The notes beneath the pieces are model-generated. The model ran no database searches and was not told the DNA's origin. It worked only from the letters and a program-made list of their open reading frames with translations. A stretch of DNA of 64,000 nt, taken from positions 103,121 to 167,120 of the forward strand of contig NZ_MCUV01000035.1 in assembly GCF_002873395.1 (NCBI RefSeq), given 5' to 3'. Within the stretch, counting starts at the first letter, position 1. Each line of letters opens with the position of its first letter. The position numbers were made by a program, and so were the translations under genes. This document shows, piece after piece, positions 1-10,910 of this stretch. This stretch comes from Vibrio sp. 10N.286.49.B3 (lineage in GTDB: Bacteria > Pseudomonadota > Gammaproteobacteria > Enterobacterales > Vibrionaceae).

Positions 1-227
1 CGGTTGAACCAGAAAATGCGTCACTACATCGCTATAGAGAGCAAGTTAATCGCTTAAGAGTACAAAATAAGCCCACACTTCCAACGACTTTAAGCCACGA
101 AAAGCAAATTAATCCCTTTTTACGCTATGAGCAACCGAGTGTTATGCGCTCAGTATCAAAGCGTTGTCATGTTTCTGACTCCTTGTCAATTTTCACTGCG
201 CTACGTGAGTGGAAAAACGAATTTTGA
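1..227 (+). CDS. gloB: Hydroxyacylglutathione hydrolase (glyoxalase II), C-terminal part only
   Basis: An open frame runs from the window edge (first full codon at 3) to TGA at 225-227, giving the last 74 residues of a protein whose start lies outside the window. The tail resembles the C-terminal HAGH domain of GloB: it contains [19 protein letters not shown], then NPFLRYE and a final REWKNEF. GloB hydrolyses S-lactoylglutathione to lactate and glutathione in methylglyoxal detoxification in the cytoplasm. The metallo-beta-lactamase catalytic domain is not in view, so the call rests on the tail and on the common gloB-mltD neighbourhood of gammaproteobacteria. Confidence 0.8.
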   Translation, partial: VEPENASLHRYREQVNRLRVQNKPTLPTTLSHEKQINPFLRYEQPSVMRSVSKRCHVSDSLSIFTALREWKNEF

Positions 228-298
228 CAATTTGATACTTGTCAGCTACGCATCATGACAAGTATTATCTGCGGCCGTTCACTAAAAAGGCTGCACCA

Positions 299-1891
299 AT
301 GCACGTTAAATACAGTTGGGTTTTGGCATTATTGCTATCAGGCTGTCAATTAGCCCAACCCACATCATCTGATGATAATGCTACGAGTAATATCGACTCT
401 GAATCCGTCGCAGTAGAAGAACTTTCAACACCAGAAGAGAGCATTACTGCAACCGTCAGCGAACCGATTGAAGTTGTGGCTGAACCAGCACCAATCATCA
501 CACCAGAAAGCCAAGAAGATGTGTGGCAACGCATTGCAATGCAGTTAGAACTCGAGATCCCAGATAATAAAACTGTCGACTACTACCGCACATGGTACCT
601 TAAGCACCCTAGCCACCTAAGAACCGTAGCAAAACGAGCTGAACCTTTTCTATACCTAATTACGACTAAAATAGAAGAGCAAGGTTTACCTCTTGAGCTT
701 GCATTACTTCCTGTTGTTGAAAGTTCTTTCGATGCGTTTGCCTATTCACATGGCAGCGCTGCTGGTTTGTGGCAATTTGTGCCTGCAACTGGTGAAATGT
801 ATGGGTTAACTCAGAACTTTTGGTATGACGGACGCCGCGATGTTTCAGCGTCTACAGATGCAGCTTTAGAGTTCTTAACTTCATTAAACAAGCGTTTTGA
901 TGGTGACTGGCAATTGGCTATAGCAGCTTACAATAGTGGCGGTGGTCGCGTATCAAGTGCTATGCGTAAAAACCGAAATGTGGGTAAACCTGTCGATTTT
1001 TTCTCTCTGTCACTACCAAAAGAAACCGTTGGCTATGTACCTAAACTCTTAGCGCTTGCTGATATTGTGGCAAACCAAGAAAAATATGGCATTACTATTC
1101 CAAGCATTGCCAACAAACCAGCACTAACTCTTATCGATCCAAAAGAGCAATTAGATTTAGCGATTGCGGCAAAATATGCAGGGATCAGTGTAAAAGAATT
1201 ACAAGGCTATAACCCCGCCTATAACCAATGGGCAACCTCACCAGAAGGTCCTCATCAGCTATTAATTCCAGTTGATAAAGCAGAACAATTTAAGCAAGAA
1301 GTCGCTAAGAATCGTGGCAAAGGCATGAAGCTTATTCGCTATAAAGTGGCTTCAGGTGATACAGTAAGTGTACTAGCAGAGAAATATGCGACAACTTCGT
1401 CGGTAATTCGTAATGCGAATAATATGACCAATAATAATTTGCGTGCCGGTCAGTACATTATGATCCCAACATCAACGAAAGATGATCAAACTTACGCTTT
1501 GAGCGCAACCAATCGTCTTGCTAAAACGCAGTCACAAAGCCGTGGTCAGTATAAAGTTGAGCACACGGTTAAATCTGGTGATAGCTTATGGACCATTGCA
1601 CGAGCCAATAAAGTTTCCCACCAAAACCTAGCGAAATGGAATGGTATGGGACCACGTGATACGTTGCGTATTGGGCAAAAGCTTGTGATTTGGAAAAGTG
1701 GTGATGACGGCGCGATCATCCGTACTGTTTTTTATAAAGTACGTTCAGGCGACACGATCAGTGGCATTGCTAGTAAGTTTAAAGTGAAAAGTAATGACGT
1801 AATTAAATGGAATACTTTGCAGCAGCAAAAGTACTTAAAACCAGGCCAGCAATTAAAATTGTATGTCGATGTCACTAAGGTAAGTGTATGA
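299..1891 (+). CDS. mltD: Membrane-bound lytic murein transglycosylase D (lipoprotein)
   Basis: MltD cleaves the MurNAc-GlcNAc bond of peptidoglycan with formation of 1,6-anhydro-MurNAc, anchored at the outer membrane. The ATG at 299 is chosen over an upstream in-frame TTG at 239 because it directly opens a lipoprotein signal (MHVKYSWVLALLLSGC, lipobox LSGC, Cys16) and has an AAGG upstream. A low-complexity acidic linker follows. The transglycosylase domain shows LPVVESSFDAFAYS (catalytic Glu about residue 141) and AAGLWQFVPATGEMYGL. The C-terminal third carries three LysM peptidoglycan-binding repeats starting near residues 345, 425 and 480 (YKVASGDTV, HTVKSGDSL, YKVRSGDTI). Total 530 residues, slightly longer than the E. 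coli protein, with one extra LysM. It overlaps the next gene by 4 nt (ATGA). Confidence 0.95.
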   Translation: MHVKYSWVLALLLSGCQLAQPTSSDDNATSNIDSESVAVEELSTPEESITATVSEPIEVVAEPAPIITPESQEDVWQRIAMQLELEIPDNKTVDYYRTWYLKHPSHLRTVAKRAEPFLYLITTKIEEQGLPLELALLPVVESSFDAFAYSHGSAAGLWQFVPATGEMYGLTQNFWYDGRRDVSASTDAALEFLTSLNKRFDGDWQLAIAAYNSGGGRVSSAMRKNRNVGKPVDFFSLSLPKETVGYVPKLLALADIVANQEKYGITIPSIANKPALTLIDPKEQLDLAIAAKYAGISVKELQGYNPAYNQWATSPEGPHQLLIPVDKAEQFKQEVAKNRGKGMKLIRYKVASGDTVSVLAEKYATTSSVIRNANNMTNNNLRAGQYIMIPTSTKDDQTYALSATNRLAKTQSQSRGQYKVEHTVKSGDSLWTIARANKVSHQNLAKWNGMGPRDTLRIGQKLVIWKSGDDGAIIRTVFYKVRSGDTISGIASKFKVKSNDVIKWNTLQQQKYLKPGQQLKLYVDVTKVSV

Positions 1892-2574
1892 CCCCTTCTC
1901 GTAACCCGTTAACAATGCTGTTGGATATTTTTCACTCTCCGACTAAGTGCTTTCTTGCCCTTTATCAAAAAGGGGCTTGGGGCTGGCAACCTTATATCAT
2001 ACTGATAGTTAGCCCGTTTTTATTTTGGGGTGCTTATTTTGCTAATGTGGATTTTCAGTGGCTATCTAGTGAGTTAGCTCCGCAATTAGCTATCGTCAAT
2101 CCACAGCAGTTGGAACTACTCGATAGCAATACCTTAATGGCAAGTAACATTATTAGTGATGTTTTTGGTCGAACAGCCACTATTTTCTTGCTTGCTCTCT
2201 GGTTTCATCTTGCAACTAAAACAAGCCAGCACCAACATGGCTTTTGGAAGTGGTTTGCTGCTGCAACAGTGATTAACTTCCCTGCGGTACTCGGTGATAT
2301 TGCCAGCTATACAAGCTTATTGCTGCAACATGCAAAAGTGATGGTGTACGCTGCCGATCTAAACTCACTAAATGGACTACTAAAGCTACCATTAACCAGT
2401 GACTGGGTTGGATTTGCTCGCTCTATGCCTTTACTTTTACCTTGGTATATCGTTCTTGGCTATGGTGCTGTTTTAACTTGGACGGAGTTTGAACGCGGTC
2501 AAGCACTGGTTATTTCAGCGCTTCCATGGCTAACTTATTATCTACTATGGGCGATCTACATTATCGTTACCTAG
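1888..2574 (+). CDS. Yip1-domain integral membrane protein
   Basis: This 228-residue protein has several hydrophobic spans (for example YIILIVSPFLFWGAYF, TIFLLALWFHLAT, MPLLLPWYIVLGYGAVLTW and LTYYLLWAIYIIV), fitting a five-helix Yip1-type membrane protein. The N-terminal stretch before the first helix (LLDIFHSPTKCFLALYQKGAWGW) is typical of bacterial YIP1-family members. Function is unknown in bacteria. It is translationally coupled to mltD by the ATGA overlap, so it probably belongs to the same transcript and acts in the inner membrane. Its 3' end overlaps the convergent EEP-family gene by 30 nt. Confidence 0.8.
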   Translation: MTPSRNPLTMLLDIFHSPTKCFLALYQKGAWGWQPYIILIVSPFLFWGAYFANVDFQWLSSELAPQLAIVNPQQLELLDSNTLMASNIISDVFGRTATIFLLALWFHLATKTSQHQHGFWKWFAAATVINFPAVLGDIASYTSLLLQHAKVMVYAADLNSLNGLLKLPLTSDWVGFARSMPLLLPWYIVLGYGAVLTWTEFERGQALVISALPWLTYYLLWAIYIIVT

Positions 2575-3435
2575 TGAAAAACGAGCGACTAGTGGAGTAT
2601 GATCTGAAGCGTCTGTCATGGGCGCTTCAGCACTTTCTAATATTAACCCTCGATAAAATATATGATCTAAGGGAATACCATCAAAAGGTTGAATGCGATT
2701 ATCAGGGTTAAATGCCACTTCCAACAAACCTAAACTGGCTAAACTCTGCTTCATCACCGCAACCCTCTCAGAGCTCCAACTATTAAAGTCACCGGCGACG
2801 ATAATCGGCCCTTGATGATCCTTCAATGCATCAGATAAATGCAATAATTGAGTATGGTACTCCTGCGTGCCAAGCGTAAAATTAACAGCATGAATATTAA
2901 CAACAGCCAAAATTTCATTTGATGATAAGGCATAGCGAGCAAATAAAGCAGACTTAGGTAACTTGAGCCATGGTTCCATTGCGGTATAAGCACAAGCCGT
3001 CATAGGTAGTTCACTGGCTAAGTTTAAGACACCTGAGGTAGTATCAAGTGCGTCAAAAGCTTTCACTTGATTACTATTCCACAACCCATCACTCACCCAC
3101 TGTTTGAGCTCATCGGTCATACTCGCTTCTTGCAGTAAAGCTAATTGAGTATGCTGGCTAAATTGAGTGAGTTCTTGCGCCCATGTAGCTCTATTTTGTT
3201 TATAAATATTCCAAACTAATAGGTCAAGGCGACCTTGATTATCGATTGCTAGAGGTTGAGGATTATCAAAACAGCGAACTTCTTTTTCTGTTTCAACTTG
3301 CCCATGATTAATGGTTAAGAGTTGGGGTGATGCTGGAATTTTAAAAATCAGATGAAAAGTAAGCAATAAAGCAACGACAACGCCTAAGCCTACCCCAGCA
3401 GTATAACACATTAACCTAGTATAGCTTTTGGGCAT
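2545..3435 (-). CDS. Endonuclease/exonuclease/phosphatase (EEP) family protein, YafD-like
   Basis: The protein has one N-terminal membrane segment (about residues 10-30, YTAGVGLGVVVALLLTFHLI) followed by an EEP-fold domain. Recognisable motifs in order are LLVWNIYK, LLQEASM, VNIHAVNF, VAGDFNSWS, LDHIFYRG and SDHTPLVA, which supply the metal-binding Asn/Glu and the catalytic His/Asp residues of the DNase I/sphingomyelinase superfamily. The substrate is not known. YafD of E. coli is the closest named relative I recognise, and it also lies near mltD and gloB. The domain is probably periplasmic given the single N-terminal anchor. Its 3' end overlaps the convergent Yip1-family gene by 30 nt. Confidence 0.85.
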   Translation of the reverse strand: MPKSYTRLMCYTAGVGLGVVVALLLTFHLIFKIPASPQLLTINHGQVETEKEVRCFDNPQPLAIDNQGRLDLLVWNIYKQNRATWAQELTQFSQHTQLALLQEASMTDELKQWVSDGLWNSNQVKAFDALDTTSGVLNLASELPMTACAYTAMEPWLKLPKSALFARYALSSNEILAVVNIHAVNFTLGTQEYHTQLLHLSDALKDHQGPIIVAGDFNSWSSERVAVMKQSLASLGLLEVAFNPDNRIQPFDGIPLDHIFYRGLILESAEAPMTDASDHTPLVARFSLGNDNVDRP

Positions 3436-3459
3436 AAAATCCTCTTTCTTACTAATAAA

Positions 3460-3482
3460 AAAGAGCCCTTCTGGACTCTTTT
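3460..3482 (-). terminator. Rho-independent terminator after glnB
   Basis: On the minus strand an AAGAGTCC / GGGCTCTT stem with an AGAA loop is followed by a T-run (TTTTTTATT). It lies between the glnB stop and the start of the EEP-family gene, so it ends glnB transcription. Confidence 0.8.
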
Positions 3483-3491
3483 ATCATTTAT

Positions 3492-3839
<348 letters not shown>

Positions 3840-3861
3840 TTAAACTTTAATTTATAGCGTC

Positions 3862-3890
3862 ATTATCGAATACCACATACAAACATTCAA
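3862..3890 (-). promoter_or_regulatory. Candidate sigma70 promoter of glnB
   Basis: On the minus strand TTGAAT (3885-3890) and GATAAT (3862-3867) are separated by 17 nt and lie about 30 nt upstream of the glnB start. This is a good match to -35/-10 spacing, but no other evidence is available. Confidence 0.5.
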
Positions 3891-3892
3891 TC

Positions 3893-3918
3893 GAAAAAGC
3901 CAGAGCATTCACTCTGGC
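3893..3918 (-). terminator. Rho-independent terminator after the cytochrome c gene
   Basis: A perfect 7-bp stem GCCAGAG/CTCTGGC is followed on the minus strand by TTTTTC. It ends the cytochrome transcript and sits just upstream of the glnB promoter. Confidence 0.8.
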
Positions 3919-3981
3919 CTTAGAATATGTGCTACTCATTATAAAAATGGTTTTAAAACTTAAATGAAAGGCTGATAAACC

Positions 3982-4302
3982 TTACTTCAAGTTGGAATAA
4001 TAAGCAGCAAGATTAGCAATATCAGCGTCACTTAGCATTGAAGCCTGCGCCTGCATTACAGCGGCTAAGCCACCATTACGCTGCTTAGTTTTATAAGCAT
4101 TAAGTGAGGATACAATGTATTGCTCATTTTGCCCCTTTAAATGCGGATACCCAGGAATAACGGCCATACCATTTGCTCCATGACAAGCTGCACAAATTGC
4201 CGCTTTTGCCTGCCCTGCTGCAGCGTCACCGGCAGCCAAAGCCCCACCGCTAACGATACTACTACAAGTAACGACCAACCCTATCGCTATTTTCTTTAAC
4301 AT
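3982..4302 (-). CDS. Periplasmic class I cytochrome c
   Basis: A 106-residue protein with a Sec signal peptide ([19 protein letters not shown], cleavage near ALAAG) and one covalent haem site CAACH. The distal methionine ligand is probably in the C-terminal [18 protein letters not shown] region (QASML). This is the single-haem, cytochrome c4/c5-like pattern (annotated in relatives as cytochrome c or c5). It presumably carries electrons in the periplasm to a terminal oxidase. It is a monocistronic unit between tilS and glnB, with its own terminator. Confidence 0.88.
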   Translation of the reverse strand: MLKKIAIGLVVTCSSIVSGGALAAGDAAAGQAKAAICAACHGANGMAVIPGYPHLKGQNEQYIVSSLNAYKTKQRNGGLAAVMQAQASMLSDADIANLAAYYSNLK

Positions 4303-4363
4303 ACGATTCCTTCCTCTCTGAGTGTATCTCTTTTCTACTATACGGTTGTGGTATAAATAAAGT

Positions 4364-5695
4364 TTATTTATACCACTGAATTTCTAGATCTTGCCCCGCA
4401 TACTGTTTATCAATAAACAGACCAACGATAGCGACAACTTGATCTCCACACATCACAACCGGCAATCGCTTTCTTTGCCAAGGTGGGATCGAATACTCTT
4501 GAAAAAGTTTTTTAACCTTACGGCTATGACCCCGACCGTTGGGATGAGCAACTAAACCCTCTGGATTAAAATGTATCTCCAGTGGGTGATTTAATGCTTT
4601 CCTATCTATTTTCCCAGACCAGCACGTTAAAGGATCAGAGGCATTCATTGCTAACGTTATTGTTCCTAAACCATCAGGCAAATGACAGGCTTTATCACAA
4701 GAAAGTGACTGTGAAAAATTTGATAAATCTTGATAATCATCAATAAAGTATAGATGCTGTTGGAAACGACGGATAATTTTATGACTACAAATAAATTGTG
4801 GCGCAGCATCACTTTGAGCAAGCGCAACTTGTTGCCAAATAGAGGTTAGTTGATCTCGACTTGGCATAGGTTGCCCCGCATGAGAAAACCACATTCTAAT
4901 TAATCGATTTCTAGATAATTCACTTTGAGTCGTGAGTTTTTCAATCGACAGTTGCCCTTCCGGCCCTAACATACCATTAAAGATTGGCGTTAATAGCTCA
5001 TCTAATAATGACTCTTGCTCAGCACACAAGCTTGCACTACGTTGTACCGCTTGTTTTATATTTGGCCAACGATGAATTAATGCCGGCGATATATCATGGC
5101 GAATAAAATTGCGGTCAAAACGTTTATCTTGATTACTTTCGTCTTCAACCCAGTCAAGGTTATGTTCACTTGCGTATGATTCAATATCATGGCGTGAAAC
5201 ATGTAACAGAGGTCGCAGCATAGACCCTTGAGCAAGAGGCATGATCTCAGGCATTGAAGATAAGCCTTTTGGCCCACTACCGCGCTTTAGCGCCAGTAAG
5301 AAGGTCTCTAATTGATCATCACTATGTTGCCCAGTCAGCAATAGGTCACCGTGGGCTATATGCTTAGCGAGTGATTGATAACGCGCATCCCTTGCCATCT
5401 GCTCAATACTATCGCCAGAAGCCATATCGAGCTTTACACGCTCAATAAAGACCGGAATATTGTTCTCCTTCCCCCAAGTCTGACACTGCATTGCCCAATC
5501 ATCGGCATTGCCACTTAAGCCATGGTGAACATGAACAGCAAAACACTCTACTTGAGGATGTATAGCACGGTATTGAGCAAGTAAATCTAATAGAACACGC
5601 GAATCAACACCACCACTTAATGCCAAAATTAATCGAGATTGAGGCTGACGGTGATGGTTCATTTTCTGCTGAAATTGAGATAAAAGAGAGGACAT
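4364..5695 (-). CDS. tilS: tRNA(Ile)-lysidine synthase
   Basis: TilS converts C34 of the tRNA-Ile CAU anticodon to lysidine with ATP and lysine, changing its decoding from AUG to AUA. The N-terminal PP-loop motif [13 protein letters not shown] is clear, followed by [12 protein letters not shown] and the [14 protein letters not shown] segment typical of the family. The C-terminal TilS domain ends near [20 protein letters not shown]. The start at 5695 ([11 protein letters not shown] just upstream) is preferred over the longer frame from 5737, which would add an unconserved 14-residue extension across the accA terminator. Length 443 residues, normal for the family. It is the last gene of the accA-side cluster. 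Confidence 0.95.
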   Translation of the reverse strand: MSSLLSQFQQKMNHHRQPQSRLILALSGGVDSRVLLDLLAQYRAIHPQVECFAVHVHHGLSGNADDWAMQCQTWGKENNIPVFIERVKLDMASGDSIEQMARDARYQSLAKHIAHGDLLLTGQHSDDQLETFLLALKRGSGPKGLSSMPEIMPLAQGSMLRPLLHVSRHDIESYASEHNLDWVEDESNQDKRFDRNFIRHDISPALIHRWPNIKQAVQRSASLCAEQESLLDELLTPIFNGMLGPEGQLSIEKLTTQSELSRNRLIRMWFSHAGQPMPSRDQLTSIWQQVALAQSDAAPQFICSHKIIRRFQQHLYFIDDYQDLSNFSQSLSCDKACHLPDGLGTITLAMNASDPLTCWSGKIDRKALNHPLEIHFNPEGLVAHPNGRGHSRKVKKLFQEYSIPPWQRKRLPVVMCGDQVVAIVGLFIDKQYAGQDLEIQWYK

Positions 5696-5713
5696 AAAAA
5701 ACCTATATATAAG

Positions 5714-5743
5714 AAAAAAGGCTGGAACAAAGTCCAACCTTTC
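5714..5743 (-). terminator. Terminator between accA and tilS
   Basis: On the minus strand AAAGGTTGGA and TCCAGCCTTT form an imperfect stem followed by TTTTTTC. It lies directly after accA and overlaps the possible tilS leader, so it separates the two genes at least partly. Confidence 0.7.
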
Positions 5744-5762
5744 AAAACCATTGACCGATTAA

Positions 5763-6722
5763 TCAACAGTAACCATAACTCATTAGACGCTGGTAGCGAC
5801 GAGCAAGTAATGCTTCTTGATCAAAGCTTTCTAATTCATCAAGCTGCTTTAATAGCGTTGCCTTAATGTTTTCTGCCATGATAATTGGATCGCGATGAGC
5901 GCCACCTAATGGCTCTTCGATAATCTCATCAATGAGTTCAAGCTCCTTTAAGCGCGGAGCCACAAGTCCCATCGCTTCTGCTGCTTGTGGTGCTTTATCT
6001 GAGTCACGCCATAAAATCGATGCACAACCTTCAGGTGAAATCACCGAATAAGTTGAGTACTGCAGCATGTTGACATAATCACCAACACCAATCGCTAAAG
6101 CACCACCAGAACCACCTTCACCAATCACATTACAGATAACAGGTACTGTTAAGCCTGACATTACCTTTAGGTTTTTAGCAATCGCTTCTGATTGACCACG
6201 CTCTTCAGCACCAACACCTGGGTAAGCTCCTGCAGTATCGATAAAAGTAATGATCGGCATTTTAAAACGCTCTGCCATTTCCATTAAGCGCAAAGCTTTA
6301 CGGTAACCTTCAGGTTTTGGCATACCGAAGTTGCGGCGTACTTTTTCTTTCGTCTCACGACCTTTTTGATGACCGATAACCATAACAGGACGACCATCTA
6401 AACGAGCCATACCACCAACAATCGCTTTATCATCAGCAAATGCTCTATCACCAGCAAGTTCATCAAACTCGGTAAAAGCGTGCTCTAAATAATCCAATGT
6501 ATAAGGACGTTGTGGATGGCGAGCTAGTTGAGCAACCTGCCAAGCACCTAGATCACTAAATACTTTCTTTTTAAGCTCTAAGCTTTTTTTCTCTAACTGA
6601 ACAAGCTCTTTATCCAAATCAACGGATGCATCACCACTATTACGTGAAACATCACGAAGCGCTTCAATTTTAGCTTCAAGCTCTGCGATAGGTTTTTCAA
6701 ATTCCAGAAAGTTTGGGCTCAT
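5763..6722 (-). CDS. accA: Acetyl-CoA carboxylase carboxyltransferase, alpha subunit
   Basis: AccA together with AccD transfers CO2 from carboxybiotin to acetyl-CoA, giving malonyl-CoA, the committed step of fatty acid synthesis. The protein opens [16 protein letters not shown] and carries the crotonase-like core [39 protein letters not shown] and [17 protein letters not shown], all standard for AccA. The 319-residue length equals E. coli AccA when the ATG at 6722 is used; the codon before it is a TTG. It lies downstream of dnaE, as in E. coli. Confidence 0.98.
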   Translation of the reverse strand: MSPNFLEFEKPIAELEAKIEALRDVSRNSGDASVDLDKELVQLEKKSLELKKKVFSDLGAWQVAQLARHPQRPYTLDYLEHAFTEFDELAGDRAFADDKAIVGGMARLDGRPVMVIGHQKGRETKEKVRRNFGMPKPEGYRKALRLMEMAERFKMPIITFIDTAGAYPGVGAEERGQSEAIAKNLKVMSGLTVPVICNVIGEGGSGGALAIGVGDYVNMLQYSTYSVISPEGCASILWRDSDKAPQAAEAMGLVAPRLKELELIDEIIEEPLGGAHRDPIIMAENIKATLLKQLDELESFDQEALLARRYQRLMSYGYC

Positions 6723-6788
6723 CAATGAATCCTTATTGATTTAATCTTATTATCATCAATCTTGCGAAGATAAATAATCATTAAATTT

Positions 6789-9700
6789 TTAGTTAAATTC
6801 GAGTTCTACCTGGTTATTACCAAGTAGCTGTTTTAATTCGTCTAGTAATACGTCACTTGGCGTCACTCGCCACTCTGTACCCAAAGCCAACCGTGCGCGA
6901 GCATCTTCTCGTTGGTAGTATATATTGACTGGAACAGTACCAGCTCTATAAGGCTCTAATATTTGAGTGAAACGTTCAAAAAAGGCACCATCAACGAGGC
7001 TGCTTTTGAGGGAGATAGACACCCCTCGTACATATTTTTCTCGGGCTGACCCTAGATCCATGACTTCACGTGCTGACATTTTAAGGCCACCGTTAAAGTC
7101 ATCAAAGCTGACCTGTCCAGAAATAACCACTATTTTGTCTTTTTCTAACAATTCAGCGTAACGATCAAGCGCATCTGTAAATAACATGACTTCCATACGC
7201 CCTGAACGGTCATCGATCGTCATCAAGCCAATGCGATTTCCTCGCTTCGTTGTCATGACACGAGCAGCAATAACCAAACCAGCAATAGTCACTGACTGGT
7301 CACGTCTTGTTGGAACAGCATCAACTAAGCGACAACTGGTATATTTTGATAACTCTTTGAGATACGCATTAACTGGGTGCCCCGTTAAGTATAAACCCAA
7401 TGTATCACGTTCACCTTCCAACCATACTTTTTCTGGCCAAGGTTCAACTTGAGTGTACTTTTTCTCGACCTCTTCTGGTGCATCCGTTAACACACCAAAC
7501 ATATCCGACTGACCAAATGATTCTGCATGATGGTGCTGGCTTGCCGCTTTCACTGCATCGTTTAAAGATGCCATCATGGCAGCACGATGCGGACCGAGTC
7601 TATCTAGCGCTCCAGAATAAATCAGTTTTTCAATAACACGTTTATTGACTTTCTTAATATCAACTCGTGCACAAAAATCAAAAAGATCTTTAAAGTGTCC
7701 ACCCTTATTGCGTGCTTCGATAATGATATCGATAGGGCCTTCACCAACGCCTTTTATCGCACCAATACCATAAACAATGGCACCATTTTCATCAACATTA
7801 AAGCGATAAAGACCAGAGTTAATATCTGGTGGTAATAGCTTAATTTTCATACGTAAGCATTCATCAACCAAGCCAATAACTTTTTCAGTGTTATCCATAT
7901 CGGCTGTCATTACCGCTGCCATAAATTCCGCAGGATAATGGGTTTTAAGCCAAAGCGTTTGGTAAGAAACCAGTGCATAAGCCGCTGAGTGGGATTTGTT
8001 AAACCCATAGCCAGCAAACTTTTCTACCAAGTCGAAGATTTTCATCGCCAACTCGCCATCAACACCATTTTTCTCTGAGCCTTCTTTAAAGATAGAACGC
8101 TGCTTTGCCATCTCTTCTGGTTTTTTCTTACCCATAGCACGACGTAGCATATCAGCTCCGCCTAGGGTATAACCTGCCAAGATTTGGGCAATTTGCATAA
8201 CTTGTTCTTGATACAAGATAATGCCGTAGGTTGGCTCAAGCGTCTCTTGCAATGAATCATGCTGCCAAGTAGCGTCGGGATAAGAAACCTCTTCGCGACC
8301 ATGTTTACGGTCGATAAAGTTATCTACCATCCCTGATTGCAATGGACCAGGACGGAACAAAGCTACCAAAGCGATAATGTCTTCAAAACAGTCTGGTTGT
8401 AGACGTTTGATCAAGTCCTTCATACCACGGGATTCTAATTGGAATACCGCTGTAGTTTCAGAGTTTTGTAACAGGCGAAATGAAGCTGGATCATCTAAAG
8501 GGATCGACTCAATATTGATCGACGCCTTACCTTCTTTCTTAAATCGCGCATTGACTAAGCCAAGTGCCCAGTCAATGATAGTCAGTGTGCGTAGACCTAA
8601 GAAGTCAAACTTAACTAAGCCAGCCGTTTCTACATCATTTTTATCAAACTGAGTAACAGGAAAGTGACCATCTGCATCACAATAAAGTGGCGCAAAGTCG
8701 GTAATGGTTGTTGGCGAGATAACAACGCCACCAGCATGCTTACCGGCATTACGAGTACAGCCTTCCAAAATGCGACACTTATCAATTAACTCACGCACTT
8801 CTTCATCGGATTCATACAGGCTCGGCAAAGCAGGCTCTGCTAAGAATGCTTTGTCTAATGTCATGCCCGGATCCGGTGGGATCATTTTTGAAATGCGATC
8901 AACAAAACCAAATGGGTGACCTAGAACACGACCTACATCGCGAATTACCGCTTTAGCCGCCATTGTACCGAAGGTGATGATCTGTGATACCGCATCTCGA
9001 CCATACATCTCAGCCACGTGATCAATAACCAAATCGCGTTTGTCCATGCAAAAATCGATATCAAAATCGGGCATCGATACACGTTCAGGGTTCAAGAATC
9101 GTTCAAAAAGCAGATCATATTCTAGTGGGTCAAGATCGGTAATATCTAGTGCATAAGCAACCAATGAACCAGCACCTGACCCTCGCCCAGGACCAACTGG
9201 AACATCGTTATCTTTTGACCATTGGATGAATTCCATTACGATCAAGAAATAGCCTGGGAACCCCATATTGTTGATAACTTCAAGCTCGATCTTTAAGCGA
9301 TCATCATACTCTGGTCTACGTGCTTCTCTCTCTTTCTCATCAGGGAATAAAAAGGCTAAACGACGCTCTAAGCCTTCTTCAGACTTCTTAATCAGAAAGT
9401 CTTCAATTTTCAGCCCTTCAGTGGGGAAGTTAGGTAGAAAGTACTCACCTAAACGCACGGTGGTATTACAACGTTTCGCTATCTCAACACTGTTTTGTAG
9501 TGCTTCTGGGATATCAGAAAATAGCTCACACATCTCCTCTTCAGTACGTAAATACTGTTGTGAGCTGTAATTTTTTGGACGCCTAGGATCAGCCATCGTA
9601 TAGCCATCATGTATCGCTACACGGATTTCATGCGGTTCGAAATCCTCTTCAGCTAAGAAAACAACCTCATTCGTTGCAACAACCGGTAAGTCTGAATTTT

Positions 9701-10268
9701 CAGCTAACTCTAGTGCAAAGTGTAAGTACGTCTCTTCATCAACTCGACCCGTTCTAGTCAACTCTAAATAGAATCGATCTGGGAAGTGAGTTTTATAAAA
9801 CTCAACGCATGAGTCAACCAGTGGTGCGTTGCCTTTTAACAGTAATTTACCGACATCACCACTTTTACCGCCAGACAGTATAATTAGCCCTTCGTTATGT
9901 TTCGCTAACCACTCTTTATCAATAACAGGTTGATGCTGCACATGCCCACGTAAGTAAGCCTCTGAAATTAATAGCGTTAAGTTGTTATAGCCTTTATTGT
10001 TCATTGAAATGACGGTCACTTTGCAGAGTTCATCACCTAACTCTGCTGACTGCATCATAAAATCAGCGCCAATAATCGGCTTAATACCACTACGATGGGC
10101 ATTTTCATAAAACTTAACCAGCCCGCATAGGTTGGTAAAATCGGTTAAAGCCATTGCTGGCATACCTAATGCTGCGACTTTTTTAACTAACGGTGGCACT
10201 TTAGATAAGCCATCCACCATAGAGAAATCACTGTGAACGCGTAAATGGACAAATTTAGGATCTGACAT
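6789..10268 (-). CDS. dnaE: DNA polymerase III alpha subunit
   Basis: DnaE is the catalytic polymerase of the replicative holoenzyme. The N-terminal PHP domain begins [21 protein letters not shown]. The palm domain contains [16 protein letters not shown] and the catalytic aspartates of PDFDIDF (about residue 400). The fingers include HAGGVVISP, and [24 protein letters not shown] marks the helix-hairpin-helix and beta-binding side. The C-terminal OB domain contains [20 protein letters not shown]. The 1159 residues match the E. coli length (1160). The ATG at 10268 follows a TTG directly, and the gene starts 3 nt after the rnhB stop, so the two are tightly coupled. Confidence 0.98.
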   Translation of the reverse strand: MSDPKFVHLRVHSDFSMVDGLSKVPPLVKKVAALGMPAMALTDFTNLCGLVKFYENAHRSGIKPIIGADFMMQSAELGDELCKVTVISMNNKGYNNLTLLISEAYLRGHVQHQPVIDKEWLAKHNEGLIILSGGKSGDVGKLLLKGNAPLVDSCVEFYKTHFPDRFYLELTRTGRVDEETYLHFALELAENSDLPVVATNEVVFLAEEDFEPHEIRVAIHDGYTMADPRRPKNYSSQQYLRTEEEMCELFSDIPEALQNSVEIAKRCNTTVRLGEYFLPNFPTEGLKIEDFLIKKSEEGLERRLAFLFPDEKEREARRPEYDDRLKIELEVINNMGFPGYFLIVMEFIQWSKDNDVPVGPGRGSGAGSLVAYALDITDLDPLEYDLLFERFLNPERVSMPDFDIDFCMDKRDLVIDHVAEMYGRDAVSQIITFGTMAAKAVIRDVGRVLGHPFGFVDRISKMIPPDPGMTLDKAFLAEPALPSLYESDEEVRELIDKCRILEGCTRNAGKHAGGVVISPTTITDFAPLYCDADGHFPVTQFDKNDVETAGLVKFDFLGLRTLTIIDWALGLVNARFKKEGKASINIESIPLDDPASFRLLQNSETTAVFQLESRGMKDLIKRLQPDCFEDIIALVALFRPGPLQSGMVDNFIDRKHGREEVSYPDATWQHDSLQETLEPTYGIILYQEQVMQIAQILAGYTLGGADMLRRAMGKKKPEEMAKQRSIFKEGSEKNGVDGELAMKIFDLVEKFAGYGFNKSHSAAYALVSYQTLWLKTHYPAEFMAAVMTADMDNTEKVIGLVDECLRMKIKLLPPDINSGLYRFNVDENGAIVYGIGAIKGVGEGPIDIIIEARNKGGHFKDLFDFCARVDIKKVNKRVIEKLIYSGALDRLGPHRAAMMASLNDAVKAASQHHHAESFGQSDMFGVLTDAPEEVEKKYTQVEPWPEKVWLEGERDTLGLYLTGHPVNAYLKELSKYTSCRLVDAVPTRRDQSVTIAGLVIAARVMTTKRGNRIGLMTIDDRSGRMEVMLFTDALDRYAELLEKDKIVVISGQVSFDDFNGGLKMSAREVMDLGSAREKYVRGVSISLKSSLVDGAFFERFTQILEPYRAGTVPVNIYYQREDARARLALGTEWRVTPSDVLLDELKQLLGNNQVELEFN

Positions 10269-10271
10269 CAA

Positions 10272-10892
10272 TTAAATCCCTAGCGCACGTTTAACGGGTT
10301 TAAAACTTTTACGATGTTCTGCGATCACGCCATGCTTTTCTATCGCTTCAAAATGCGCTTTGGTTGGGTAGCCTTTATGCTTGGCAAAACCAAATTCAGG
10401 ATGTAATTTATCCAATGCTTCCATCTCCTGATCACGCACAACTTTAGCAATAATTGAAGCGGCACTAATTTCTGCCACGCGCATATCCCCTTTCACGACA
10501 GCAAGCCCTTCCATTGGCAGTTGAGGAACGCGGTTACCATCGATTAATGCAAAGTCTGGCACGACATTAAGCCCTGCAATAGCTCGCTGCATTGCGACCA
10601 TAGTGGCTTGTAAAATATTGAGTTGATCAATTTCTTCTGGCGAACAACGACCTACAGCCCAAGCGAGCGCCTTTTGTTGGATTTCTGGAAAAAGAGCAAG
10701 ACGTTTTTTCTCTGACAACTTTTTAGAGTCATTAAGCCCTTCAATCGGATTATTGGGATCTAAAATAACCGCAGCGGTAACCACATCTCCAACTAAGGGA
10801 CCTCTACCTACCTCATCCACACCTGCAAATAGCTGAAAACCTTGTGGGTACTCAAACGGAGGCCATTCTTTTTTATCTTTTACTGTCGCCAT
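10272..10892 (-). CDS. rnhB: Ribonuclease HII
   Basis: RNase HII cuts RNA in RNA-DNA hybrids and removes single misincorporated ribonucleotides. The motifs [17 protein letters not shown] (catalytic Asp-Glu pair), [19 protein letters not shown] and [16 protein letters not shown] are all present. The start at 10892 ([10 protein letters not shown]) is preferred to an upstream TTG at 10904, although the ribosome-binding sequence is weak. It lies 18 nt from the lpxB stop and 3 nt before dnaE, the usual lpxB-rnhB-dnaE order. Confidence 0.97.
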   Translation of the reverse strand: MATVKDKKEWPPFEYPQGFQLFAGVDEVGRGPLVGDVVTAAVILDPNNPIEGLNDSKKLSEKKRLALFPEIQQKALAWAVGRCSPEEIDQLNILQATMVAMQRAIAGLNVVPDFALIDGNRVPQLPMEGLAVVKGDMRVAEISAASIIAKVVRDQEMEALDKLHPEFGFAKHKGYPTKAHFEAIEKHGVIAEHRKSFKPVKRALGI

Positions 10893-10910
10893 ACTTGGTC
10901 TCAATGATCG